Below, piece by piece: positions 46,581 to 56,900 of a DNA stretch of 64,000 bases. Position 1 is the stretch's first letter; every line of letters starts with the position of its first letter. The notes below the pieces were generated by a model. The model did not search any database. It saw only the letters and a program-made list of their open reading frames with translations, and was not told the origin of the DNA. Origin of the DNA: Camelus bactrianus (taxonomy: Eukaryota; Chordata; Mammalia; Artiodactyla; Camelidae). The stretch covers positions 27,750,001 through 27,814,000 of the forward strand of contig NC_133570.1 in NCBI RefSeq assembly GCF_048773025.1, read 5' to 3'. A program made the translations under genes and the position numbers.

Positions 46581-49500
46581 CCCAGGTGTTCCCTGGCAGG
46601 GGGAAGTCCGCTAATTACCTCCCCTGTCCATGGGGAGGCACATGATACTACCTGCTTTTCCAGCCCAACCTCCGCCATTCCCCGGCAGCCCGCAAAGGGA
46701 GGGACTGGGGGAAGACACTCGAAGGGCTCCTAGGTGAACCCGGGTGCTGCAGACATAAGACGGAACCTCCCCACACTCAGAATTCCGGAACACGGATGAC
46801 TGTGTGGGGGAGGTTCGGTGCCGCCCTCCACGCAGCTGCCTTGTGTCACAGGTGTTCCCTGGCAGGTGGAAGTCCGCTAATTACCTCCCCTGTCCATGGG
46901 GAGGCACTAGATGCTACCTGCGTTTCCAGCCCAACTCCCTCCTTTCCTCGGCAGCCCGCACTGGGACCGACTGGGGGAAGACACTCGAAGGGCTCCTAGG
47001 AGATCCCGGGTGCTGCAGACAAAAGACGGATCCTCCCCACACTCAGAATCCCGGAACACGTCTGACTGTGTGGGTGAAGTTTAGGGCCGCCCTCCACGCA
47101 GCTGCCTGGTGTCACAGGTGTTCCCTGGCAGGGAGAAGTCAGCTAATTACCTCCCCTGTCCATGGGGAGGCACTAGATGCTACCTGCTTTTCCAGCCCAA
47201 CCCCCTCCTTTCCTCGGCAGCCCGCACTGGGAAGGACTGGGGGAAGACACTCGAAGGGCTCCTAGGAGATCCCGGGTGCTGCAGACAGAAGACGGAACCT
47301 CCCCACACTCAGAATTCCGGAACACGGGTGACTGTGTGGGTGAGGTTTAGGGCCGCACTCCACGCAGCTTCCTGGTGTCACAGGTGTTCCCTGGCAGGGG
47401 GAAGTCCGCTAATTACCTCCCCTGTCCATGGGGAGGCACTAGATACTACCTGCGTTTCCAGCCCAACCCCCGCCTTTCCCCGGCTGCCCTCACAGTGAGG
47501 GACTCTGGGAAGACACTCGAAGGGCTCCTAGGAGATCCCGGCTGCTGCAGACAGAAGACGGAACCTCCCCACACTCAGAATTCCGGAACACGGCTGACTG
47601 TGTGGGGGAGGTTCGGGGCCGCCCTCCACGCAGCTGCCTGGTGTCACAGGTGTTCCCTGGCAGGGGGAAGTCCGCTAATTACCTCCCCTGTCCATGGGGA
47701 GGCACATGATGCTACCTGCTTTTCCAGCCCAACCTCCGCCATTCCCCGGCAGCCCGCACAGGGAGGGACTGGGGGAAGACACTCGAAGGGCTCCTAGGTG
47801 AACCCGGGTGCTGCAGACATAAGACGGAACCTCCCCACACTCAGAATTCCGGAACACGGATGACTGTGTGGGGGAGGTTCGGTGCCGCCCTCCACGCAGC
47901 TGCCTTGTGTCACAGGTGTTCCCTGGCAGGTGGAAGTCCGCTAATTACCTCCCCTGTCCATGGGGAGGCACTAGATGCTACCTGCGTTTCCAGCCCAACT
48001 CCCTCCTTTCCTCGGCAGCCCGCACTGGGACCGACTGGGGGAAGACACTCGAAGGGCTCCTAGGAGATCCCGGGTGCTGCAGACAAAAGACGGATCCTCC
48101 CCACACTCAGAATCCCGGAACACGTCTGACTGTGTGGGTGAAGTTTAGGGCCGCCCTCCACGCAGCTGCCTGGTGTCACAGGTGTTCCCTGGCAGGGAGA
48201 AGTCAGCTAATTACCTCCCCTGTCCATGGGGAGGCACTAGATGCTACCTGCTTTTCCAGCCCAACCCCCTCCTTTCCTCGGCAGCCCGCACTGGGAAGGA
48301 CTGTGGGAAGACACTCGAAGGGCTCCTAGGAGATCCCGGGTGCTGCAGACAGAAGACGGAACCTCCCCACACTCAGAATTCCGGAACACGGCTGACTGTG
48401 TGGGGGAGGTTCGGGGCCGCACTCCACGCAGCTTCCTGGTGTCACAGGTGTTCCCTGGCAGGGGGAAGTCCGCTAATTACCTCCCCTGTCCATGGGGAGG
48501 CACTAGATGCTACCTGCGTTTCCAGCCCAACCCCCGCCTTTTCCCGGCTGCCCTCACAGTGAGGGACTCTGGGAAGACACTCGAAGGGCTCCTAGGAGAT
48601 CCCGGGTGCTGCAGACAGAAGACGGAACCTCCCCACACTCAGAATTCCGGAACATGGCTGACTGTGTGGGGGAGGTTCGGGGCCGCCCTCCACGCAGCTG
48701 CCTGGTGTCACAGGTGTTCCCTGGCAGGGGGAAGTCCGCTAATTACCTCCCCTGTCCATGGGGAGGCACATGATGCTACCTGCTTTTCCAGCCCAACCTC
48801 CGCCATTCCCCGGCAGCCCGCACAGGGAGGGACTGGGGGAAGACACTCGAAGGGCTCCTAGGTGAACCCGGGTGCTGCAGACATAAGACGGAACCTCCCC
48901 ACACTCAGAATTCCGGAACACGGATGACTGTGTGGGGGAGGTTCGGTGCCGCCCTCCACGCAGCTGCCTTGTGTCACAGGTGTTCCCTGGCAGGTGGAAG
49001 TCCGCTAATTACCTCCCCTGTCCATGGGGAGGCACTAGATGCTACCTGCGTTTCCAGCCCAACCCCCTCCTTTCCTCGGCAGCCCGCACTGGGACCGACT
49101 GGGGGAAGACACTCGAAGGGCTCCTAGGAGATCCCGGGTGCTGCAGACAAAAGACGGATCTTCCCCACACTCAGAATCCCGGAACACGTCTGACTGTGTG
49201 GGTGAAATTTAGGGCCGCCCTCCACGCAGCTGCCTGGTGTCACAGGTGTTCCCTGGCAGGGAGAAGTCAGCTAATTACCTCCCCTGTCCATGGGGAGGCA
49301 CTAGATGCTACCTGCGTTTCCAGCCCAACCCCCTCCTTTCCTCGGCAGCCCGCACTGTGAAGGACTGGGGGAAGAAACTCGAAGGGCTCCTAGTAGATCC
49401 CGGGTGCTGCAGACAGAAGACGGAACCTCCCCACACTCAGAATTCCGGAACACGGGTGACTGTGTGGGTGAGGTTTAGGGCCGCACTCCACGCAGCTTCC

Positions 49501-49772
49501 TGGTGTCACAGGTGTTCCCTGGCAGGGGGAAGTCCGCTAATTACCTCCCTTGTCCATGGGGAGGCACTAGATGCTACCTGCGTTTCCAGCCCAACCCCCG
49601 CCTTTCCCCGGCTGCCCTCACAGTGAGGGACTCTGGGAAGACCCTCGAAGGGCTCCTAGGAGATCCCGGGTGCTGAAGACAGAAGACGGAACCTCCCCAC
49701 ACTCAGAATTCCGGAACACGGATGACTGTGTGGGTGAGGTTCGGGGCCGCCCTCCACGCAGCTGCCTGGTGT

Positions 49773-50834
49773 CACAGGTGTTCCCTGGCAGGGAGAAGTC
49801 CGCTAATTACCTCCCCTGTCCATGGGGAGGCACAAGATGCTACCTGCTTTTCCAGCCCAACCCCCGCATTTCCCCGTCAGCCCGCACTGGGAGGGACTCG
49901 GGGAAGACACTCGAAGGGCTCCTAGGAGATCCCGGGTGCTGCAGACAGAAGACGGAACCTCCCCACACTCAGAATTCCGGAACACGACTGACTGTGTGGG
50001 GGAGGTTCGGGGCCGCCCTCCACGCAGCTGCCTGGTGTCACAGGTGTTCCCTGGCAGGGAGAAGTCAGCTAATTACCTCCCCTGTCCATGGGGAGGCACT
50101 AGATGCTACCTGCTTTTCCAGCACAACCCCCTCCTTTCCCCGGCAGCCCGCACTGTGAGGGACTCTGGGAAGACACTCGAAGGGCTCCTAGGAGATCCCG
50201 GGTGCTGCAGACAGAAGACGGAACCTCCCCACAATCAGAATTCCGGAACACGGCTGACTGTGTGGGGGAGGTTCGGGGCCGCCCTCCACGCAGCTGCCTG
50301 GTGTCACAGGTGTTCCCTGGCAGGGGGAAGTCCGCTAATTACCTCCCCTGTCCATGGGGAGGCACTAGATGCTACCTGCGTTTCCAGCCCAACCCCCTCC
50401 TTTCCTCGGCAGCCCGCAAAGGGAGGGACTCTGGGAAGACACTCGAAGGGCTCCTAGGAGATCCCGGGTGCTGCAGACAGAAGACGGAACCTCCCCACAA
50501 TCAGAATTCCAGAACACGGCTGACTGTGTGGGGGAGGTTCGGGGCCGCCCTCCACGCAGCTGCCTGCTGTCACAGGTGTTCCCTGGCAGGGGGAAGTCCG
50601 CTAATTACCTCCCCTGTCCATGGGGAGGCACTAGATGCTACCTGCGTTTCCAGCACAACCCCCTCCTTTCCCCGGCAGCCCGCAAAGGGAGGGACTCTGG
50701 GAAGACACTCGAAGGGCTCCTAGGAGATCCCGGGTGCTGCAGACAGAAGACGGAACCTCCCCACACTCAGAATTCCAGAACACGGGTGACTGTGGGTGAG
50801 GTTTAGGGCCGCACTCCACGCAGCTTCCTGGTGT
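49773..50834 (+). repeat. Four mixed units (A', B, E/B, B)
   Basis: Units at 49773 (A'-like with CACAAGATG and CCCCGTCAG), 50039 (B-like, with GTCAGC), 50305 (E body with a B middle, CGCAAAGGG) and 50571 (B). The last is 264 bp because two bases are missing at GACTGTGGGTG near 50788. The block follows the end of the tetramer array and leads into the duplicated hexamer. Confidence 0.82.
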
Positions 50835-53800
50835 CACAGGTGTTCCCTGGCAGGGGGAAGTCCGCTAATTACCTCCCCTGTCCATGGGGAGGCACTAGAT
50901 GCTACCTGCGTTTCCAGCCCAACAACCTCCTTTCCCCGGCAGCCCGCACTGGGAGGGACTCTGGGAAGACACTCGAAGGGCTCCTAGGAGATCCCGGGTG
51001 CTGCAGACAGAAGACGGAACCTCCCCAAAATCAGAATTCCAGAACACGGCTGACTGTGTGGGGGAGGTTCGGGGCCGCCCTCCACGCAGCTGCCTGGTGT
51101 CACAGGTGTTCCCTGGCAGGGAGAAATCCGCTAATTACCTCCCCTGTCCATGGGGGGGCACTAGATGCTACCTGCGTTTCCAGCCCAACCCCCTCTTTCC
51201 TCGGCAGCCCGCAAAGTGAGGGACTCTGGGAAGACACTCGAAGGGCTCCTAGGAGATCCCGGGTGCTGCAGACAGAAGACGGACCCTCCCCACAATCAGA
51301 AATCCAGAACACGGCTGACTGTGTGGGGGAGGTTCGGGGCCGCCCTCCACGCAGCTGCCTGCTGTCACAGGTGTTCCCTGGCAGGGGGAAGTCCGCTAAT
51401 TACCTCCCCTGTCCATGGGGAGGCACTAGATGCTACCTGCGTTTCCAGCCCAACCCCCGCCTTTCCCAGGCAGCCCGCACTGGGAGGGACTCGGGGAAGA
51501 CACTCGAAGGGCTCCTAGGAGATCCCGGGTGCTGCAGACAGAAGACGGAACCTCCCCACACTCAGAATTCCGGAACATGGCTGACTGTGTTGGGGAGGTT
51601 CGGGGCCACCCTCCACGCAGCTGCCTGGTGTCACAGGTGTTCCCTGGCAGGGAGAAGTCCGCTAAATACCTCCCCTGTCCATGGGGAGGCACTAGATGCT
51701 ACCTGCTTTTCCAGCACAACCCCCTCCTTTCCCCGGCAGCCCGCAAAGGGAGGGAATCTGGGAAGACACTCGAAGGGCTCCTAGGAGATCCCGGGTGCTG
51801 CAGACTGAAGACGGAACCTCCCCACAATCAGAATTCCAGAACACAGCTGACTGTGTGGGGGAGGTTCGGGGCCGCCCTCCACGCAGCTGCCTGGTGTCAC
51901 AGGTGTTCCCTGGCAGGGGGAAGTCCGCTAATTACCTCCCCTGTCCATGGGGAGGCACTAGATGCTACCTGCGTTTCCAGCCCAACCCCCGCCTTTCCCT
52001 GGCAGCCCGCACTGGGAGGGACTAGGGGAAGACACTCGAAGGGCTCCTAGGAGATCCCGGGTGCTGCAGACAGAAGACGGAACCTCCCCACACTCAGAAT
52101 TCCGGAACACGGCTGACTGCGTGGGGGAGGTTCGGGGCCGCCCTCCACGCAGCTGCCTGGTGTCACAGGTGTTCCCTGGCAGGGGGAAGTCCGCTAATTA
52201 CCTCCCCTGTCCATGGGGAGGCACAAGATGCTACCTGCTTTTCCAGCCCAACCCCCGCATTTCCCCGGTAGCCCGCACTGGGAGGGTCTCGGGGAAGACA
52301 CTCGAAGGGCTCCTAGGAGATCCCGGGTGCTGCAGACAGAAGACGGAACCTCCCCACACTCAGAATTCCAGAACACGGGTGACTGTGGGTGAGGTTTAGG
52401 GCCGCACTCCACGCAGCTTCCTGGTGTCACAGGTGTTCCCTGGCAGGGGGAAGTCCGCTAATTACCTCCCCTGTCCATGGGGAGGCACTAGATGCTACCT
52501 GCGTTTCCAGCCCAACAACCTCCTTTCCCCGGCAGCCCGCACTGGGAGGGACTCTGGGAAGACACTCGAAGGGCTCCTAGGAGATCCCGGGTGCTGCAGA
52601 CAGAAGACGGAACCTCCCCAAAATCAGAATTCCAGAACACGGCTGACTGTGTGGGGGAGGTTCGGGGCCGCCCTCCACGCAGCTGCCTGGTGTCACAGGT
52701 GTTCCCTGGCAGGGAGAAATCCGCTAATTACCTCCCCTGTCCATGGGGGGGCACTAGATGCTACCTGCGTTTCCAGCCCAACCCCCTCTTTCCTCGGCAG
52801 CCCGCAAAGTGAGGGACTCTGGGAAGACACTCGAAGGGCTCCTAGGAGATCCCGGGTGCTGCAGACAGAAGACGGACCCTCCCCACAATCAGAAATCCAG
52901 AACACGGCTGACTGTGTGGGGGAGGTTCGGGGCCGCCCTCCACGCAGCTGCCTGCTGTCACAGGTGTTCCCTGGCAGGGGGAAGTCCGCTAATTACCTCC
53001 CCTGTCCATGGGGAGGCACTAGATGCTACCTGCGTTTCCAGCCCAACCCCCGCCTTTCCCAGGCAGCCCGCACTGGGAGGGACTCGGGGAAGACACTCGA
53101 AGGGCTCCTAGGAGATCCCGGGTGCTGCAGACAGAAGACGGAACCTCCCCACACTCAGAATTCCGGAACATGGCTGACTGTGTTGGGGAGGTTCGGGGCC
53201 ACCCTCCACGCAGCTGCCTGGTGTCACAGGTGTTCCCTGGCAGGGAGAAGTCCGCTAAATACCTCCCCTGTCCATGGGGAGGCACTAGATGCTACCTGCT
53301 TTTCCAGCACAACCCCCTCCTTTCCCCGGCAGCCCGCAAAGGGAGGGAATCTGGGAAGACACTCGAAGGGCTCCTAGGAGATCCCGGGTGCTGCAGACTG
53401 AAGACGGAACCTCCCCACAATCAGAATTCCAGAACACAGCTGACTGTGTGGGGGAGGTTCGGGGCCGCCCTCCACGCAGCTGCCTGGTGTCACAGGTGTT
53501 CCCTGGCAGGGGGAAGTCCGCTAATTACCTCCCCTGTCCATGGGGAGGCACTAGATGCTACCTGCGTTTCCAGCCCAACCCCCGCCTTTCCCTGGCAGCC
53601 CGCACTGGGAGGGACTAGGGGAAGACACTCGAAGGGCTCCTAGGAGATCCCGGGTGCTGCAGACAGAAGACGGAACCTCCCCACACTCAGAATTCCGGAA
53701 CACGGCTGACTGCGTGGGGGAGGTTCGGGGCCGCCCTCCACGCAGCTGCCTGGTGTCACAGGTGTTCCCTGGCAGGGGGAAGTCCGCTAATTACCTCCCC

Positions 53801-53931
53801 TGTCCATGGGGAGGCACAAGATGCTACCTGCTTTTCCAGCCCAACCCCCGCATTTCCCCGGTAGCCCGCACTGGGAGGGTCTCGGGGAAGACACTCGAAG
53901 GGCTCCTAGGAGATCCCGGGTGCTGCAGACA
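50699..53931 (+). repeat. Apparently perfect 1593-bp tandem duplication (six units)
   Basis: Positions 50699-52338 and 52292-53931 appear identical at an offset of 1593 bp; I found no difference in the lines I compared. The period is 6 x 266 minus 3 because both copies keep the two-base loss at GACTGTGGGTG and the one-base loss at CCCCCTCTTTCC. Shared singletons include CCCAACAACC, ATGGGGGGGC, CAGACTGAAG, ACACAGCTGAC and GGACTAGGGG. The left limit is a T/G difference at 50698/52291 and the right limit a G/A difference at 52339/53932. It is the youngest large event visible in the window. Confidence 0.93.
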
Positions 53932-56900
53932 AAAGACGGATCCTCCCCACACTCAGAATCCCGGAACACGTCTGACTGTGTGGGTGAGGTTTAGGGCCGC
54001 CCTCCACGCAGCTGCCTGGTGTCACAGGTGTTCCCTGGCAGGGGGAAGTCCGCTAATTACCTCCCCTGTCCATGGGGAGGCACTAGATGCTACCTGCGTT
54101 TCCAGAGCAACCCCCGCATTTCCCCGGCAGCCCGCACTGGGAGGGACTCGGGGAAGACACTCGAAGGGCTCCTAGGAGATCCCGGGTGCTGCAGACAGAA
54201 GACGGAACCTCCCCACACTCAGAATTCCGGAACACGGCTGACTGCGTGGGGGAGGTTCGGGGCCGCCCTCCACGCAGCTGCCTGGTGTCACAGGTGTTCC
54301 CTGACAGGGGGAAGTCCGCTAATTACCTCCCATGTCCATGGGGAGGCACAAGATGCTACCTGCTTTTCCAGCCCAACCCCCGCATTTCCCCGTCAGCCCG
54401 CACTGGGAGGGACTCGGGGAAGACACTCGAAGGGCTCCTAGGAGATCCCGGGTGCTGCAGACAGAAGACGGAACCTCCCCACACTCAGAATTCCGGAACA
54501 CGGCTGACTGTGTGGGGGAGGTTCGGGGCCGCCCTCCACGCAGCTCCCTGGTGTCACAGGTGTTCCCTGGCAGGGAGAAGTCCGCTAATTACCTCCCCTG
54601 TCCATGGGGAGGCACTAGATGCTACCTGCTTTTCCAGCCCAACCCCCTCCTTTCCCTGGCAGCCCGCAAAGTGAGGGACTCTGGGAAGACACTCGAAGGG
54701 CTCCTAGGAGATCCCGGGTGCTGCAGACAGAAGACGGAACCTCCCCACAATCAGAATTCCCGAACACGGCTGACTGTGTGGGGGAGGTTCGGGGCCGCCC
54801 TCCACGCAGCTGCCTGCTGTCACAGGTGTTCCCTGGCAGGGGGAAGTCCGCTAATTACCTCCCCTGTCCATGGGGAGGCACTAGATGCTACCTGCGTTTC
54901 CAGCCCAACCCCCGCCTTTCCCCGGCAGCCCGCACTGGGAGGGACTCGGGGAGGACACTCGAAGGGCTCCTAGGAGATCCCGGGTTCTGCAGACAGAAGA
55001 CGGAACCTCCCCACACTCAGAATTCCGGAACATGGCTGACTGTGTGGGGGAGGTTCGGGGCCACCCTCCACGCAGCTGCCTGGTGTCACAGGTGTTCCCT
55101 GGCAGGGAGAAGTCCGCTAAATACCTCCCCTGTCCATGGGGAGGCACTAGATGCTACCTGCTTTCCCAGCACAACCCCCTCCTTTCCCCGGCATCCCGCA
55201 AAGGGAGGGACTCTGGGAAGACACTCGAAGGGCTCCTAGGAGATCCCGGGTTCTGCAGACAGAAGACGGAACCTCCCCACAATCAGAATTCCGGAACACG
55301 GCTTACTGTGTGGGGGAGGTTCGGGGCCGCCCTCTACGCAGCTGCCTGTTGTCACAGGTGTTCCCTGGCAGGGGGAAGTCCGCTAATTACCTCCCCTGTC
55401 CATGGGGAGGCATAAGATGCTACCTGCGTTTTCAGCCCAACCCCCGCCTTTCCCCGGCAGCCCGCACTGGGAGGGCCTCGGGGAAGACACTCGAAAGGCT
55501 CCTAGGAGATCCCGGGTGCTGCAGACAGAAGACGAAACCTCCCCACACTCAGAATTCCGGAACACGGCTGACTGTGTGGGGGAGGTTCGGGGCCGCCCTC
55601 CACGCAGCTGCCTGGTGTCACAGGTGTTCCCTGGCAGGGAGAAGTCCGCTAATTACCTCCCCTGTCCATGGGGAGGCACTAGATGCAACCTGCTTTTCCA
55701 GCACAACCCCCTCCTTTCCCCGGCAGCCCGCAAAGGGAGGGACTCTGGGAAGACACTCGAAGAGCTCCTAGGAGATCCCGGGTGCTGCAGACAGAAGACG
55801 GAACCTCCCCACAATCAGAATTCCAGAACACGGCTGACTGTGTGGGGGAGGTTCGGGGCCGCCCTCCACGCAGCTGCCTGGTGTCACAGGTGTTCCCTGG
55901 CAGGGGGAAGTCCGCTAATTACCTCCCCTGTCCATGGGGAGGCACTAGATGCTACCTGCTTTTCCAGCACAACCCCCTCCTTTCCCCGGCAGCCCGCAAA
56001 GGAAGGGACTCTGGGAAGACACTCGAAGGGCTCCTAGGAGATCCCGGGTGCTGCAGACAGAAGACGGAACCTCCGCACACTCAGAATTCCGGAACACGGG
56101 TGACTGTGTGGGTGAGGTTTAGGGCCGCACTCCACGCAGCTTCCTGGTGTCACAGGTGTTCCCTGGCAGGGGGAAGTCCGCTAATTACCTCCCCTGTCCA
56201 TGGGGAGGCACTAGATGCTACCTGCGTTTCCAGCCCAACCCCCGCCATTCCCCGGCTGCCCTCACAGTGAGGGACTCTGGGAAGACACTCGAAGGGCTCC
56301 TAGGAGATCCCGGGTGCTGCAGACAGAAGACGGAACCTCCCCACACTCAGAATTCCGGAACACGGCTGACTGTGTGGGGGAGGTTCGGGGCCGCCCTCCA
56401 CGCAGCTGCCTGGTGTCACAGGTGTTCCCTGGCAGGGGGAAGTCCGCTAATTACCTCCCCTGTCCATGGGGAGGCACATGATGCTACCTGCTTTTCTAGC
56501 CCAACCTCCGCCATTCACCGGCAGCCCGCACAGGGAGGGACTGGGGGAAGACACTCGAAGGGCTCCTAGGTGAACCCGGGTGCTGCAGACATAAGACGGA
56601 ACCTCCCCACACTCAGAATTCCGGAACACGGATGACTGTGTGGGGGAGGTTCGGTGCCGCCCTCCACGCAGCTGCCTTGTGTCACAGGTGTTCCCTGGCA
56701 GGTGGAAGTCCGCTAATTACCTCCCCTGTCCATGGGGAGGCACTAGATGCTACCTGCGTTTCCAGCACAACCCCCTCCTTTCCTCGGCAGCCCGCACTGG
56801 GACCGACTGGGGGAAGACACTCGAAGGGCTCCTAGGAGATCCCGGGTCCTGCAGACAAAAGACGGATCCTCCCCACACTCAGAATCCCGGAACACGTCTG

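Larger units (their letters stand above)
36739..49772 (+). repeat. Higher-order repeat, C-E-E'-D tetramer (1064 bp)
   Basis: Forty-nine units. Complete C-E-E'-D tetramers start at 36739, 37803, 39931, 40995, 43655, 44719, 46581, 47645 and 48709, nine in all. A contracted copy lies at 42059-43654, and irregular units lie at 38867-39930 and 45783-46580. All 49 units are 266 bp. Only D carries the G-quadruplex motif and only E the BamHI site (lost in unit 48975), so both recur about once per 1064 bp. Neighbouring tetramers share private bases, for example CATGTGGAGG and CTGTAGACATAAG at 40995 and 43655, and GAACATGTCTAAC at 41261 and 43921, showing a further level of duplication at 2660 bp. Confidence 0.94.

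Noticed and set aside
50831-53377. Long open frames, the longest 317 codons at 50831-51784 and again identically at 52424-53377, and many of 200-230 codons elsewhere on both strands.
   Set aside because: They are repeats of the 266-bp unit read in rotating frames (266 is 2 modulo 3) and end at fixed stop positions of the unit. The same peptide segments occur in all frames, with no start context, codon bias or domain. The 317-codon case is long because the small deletions in those units change the frame.
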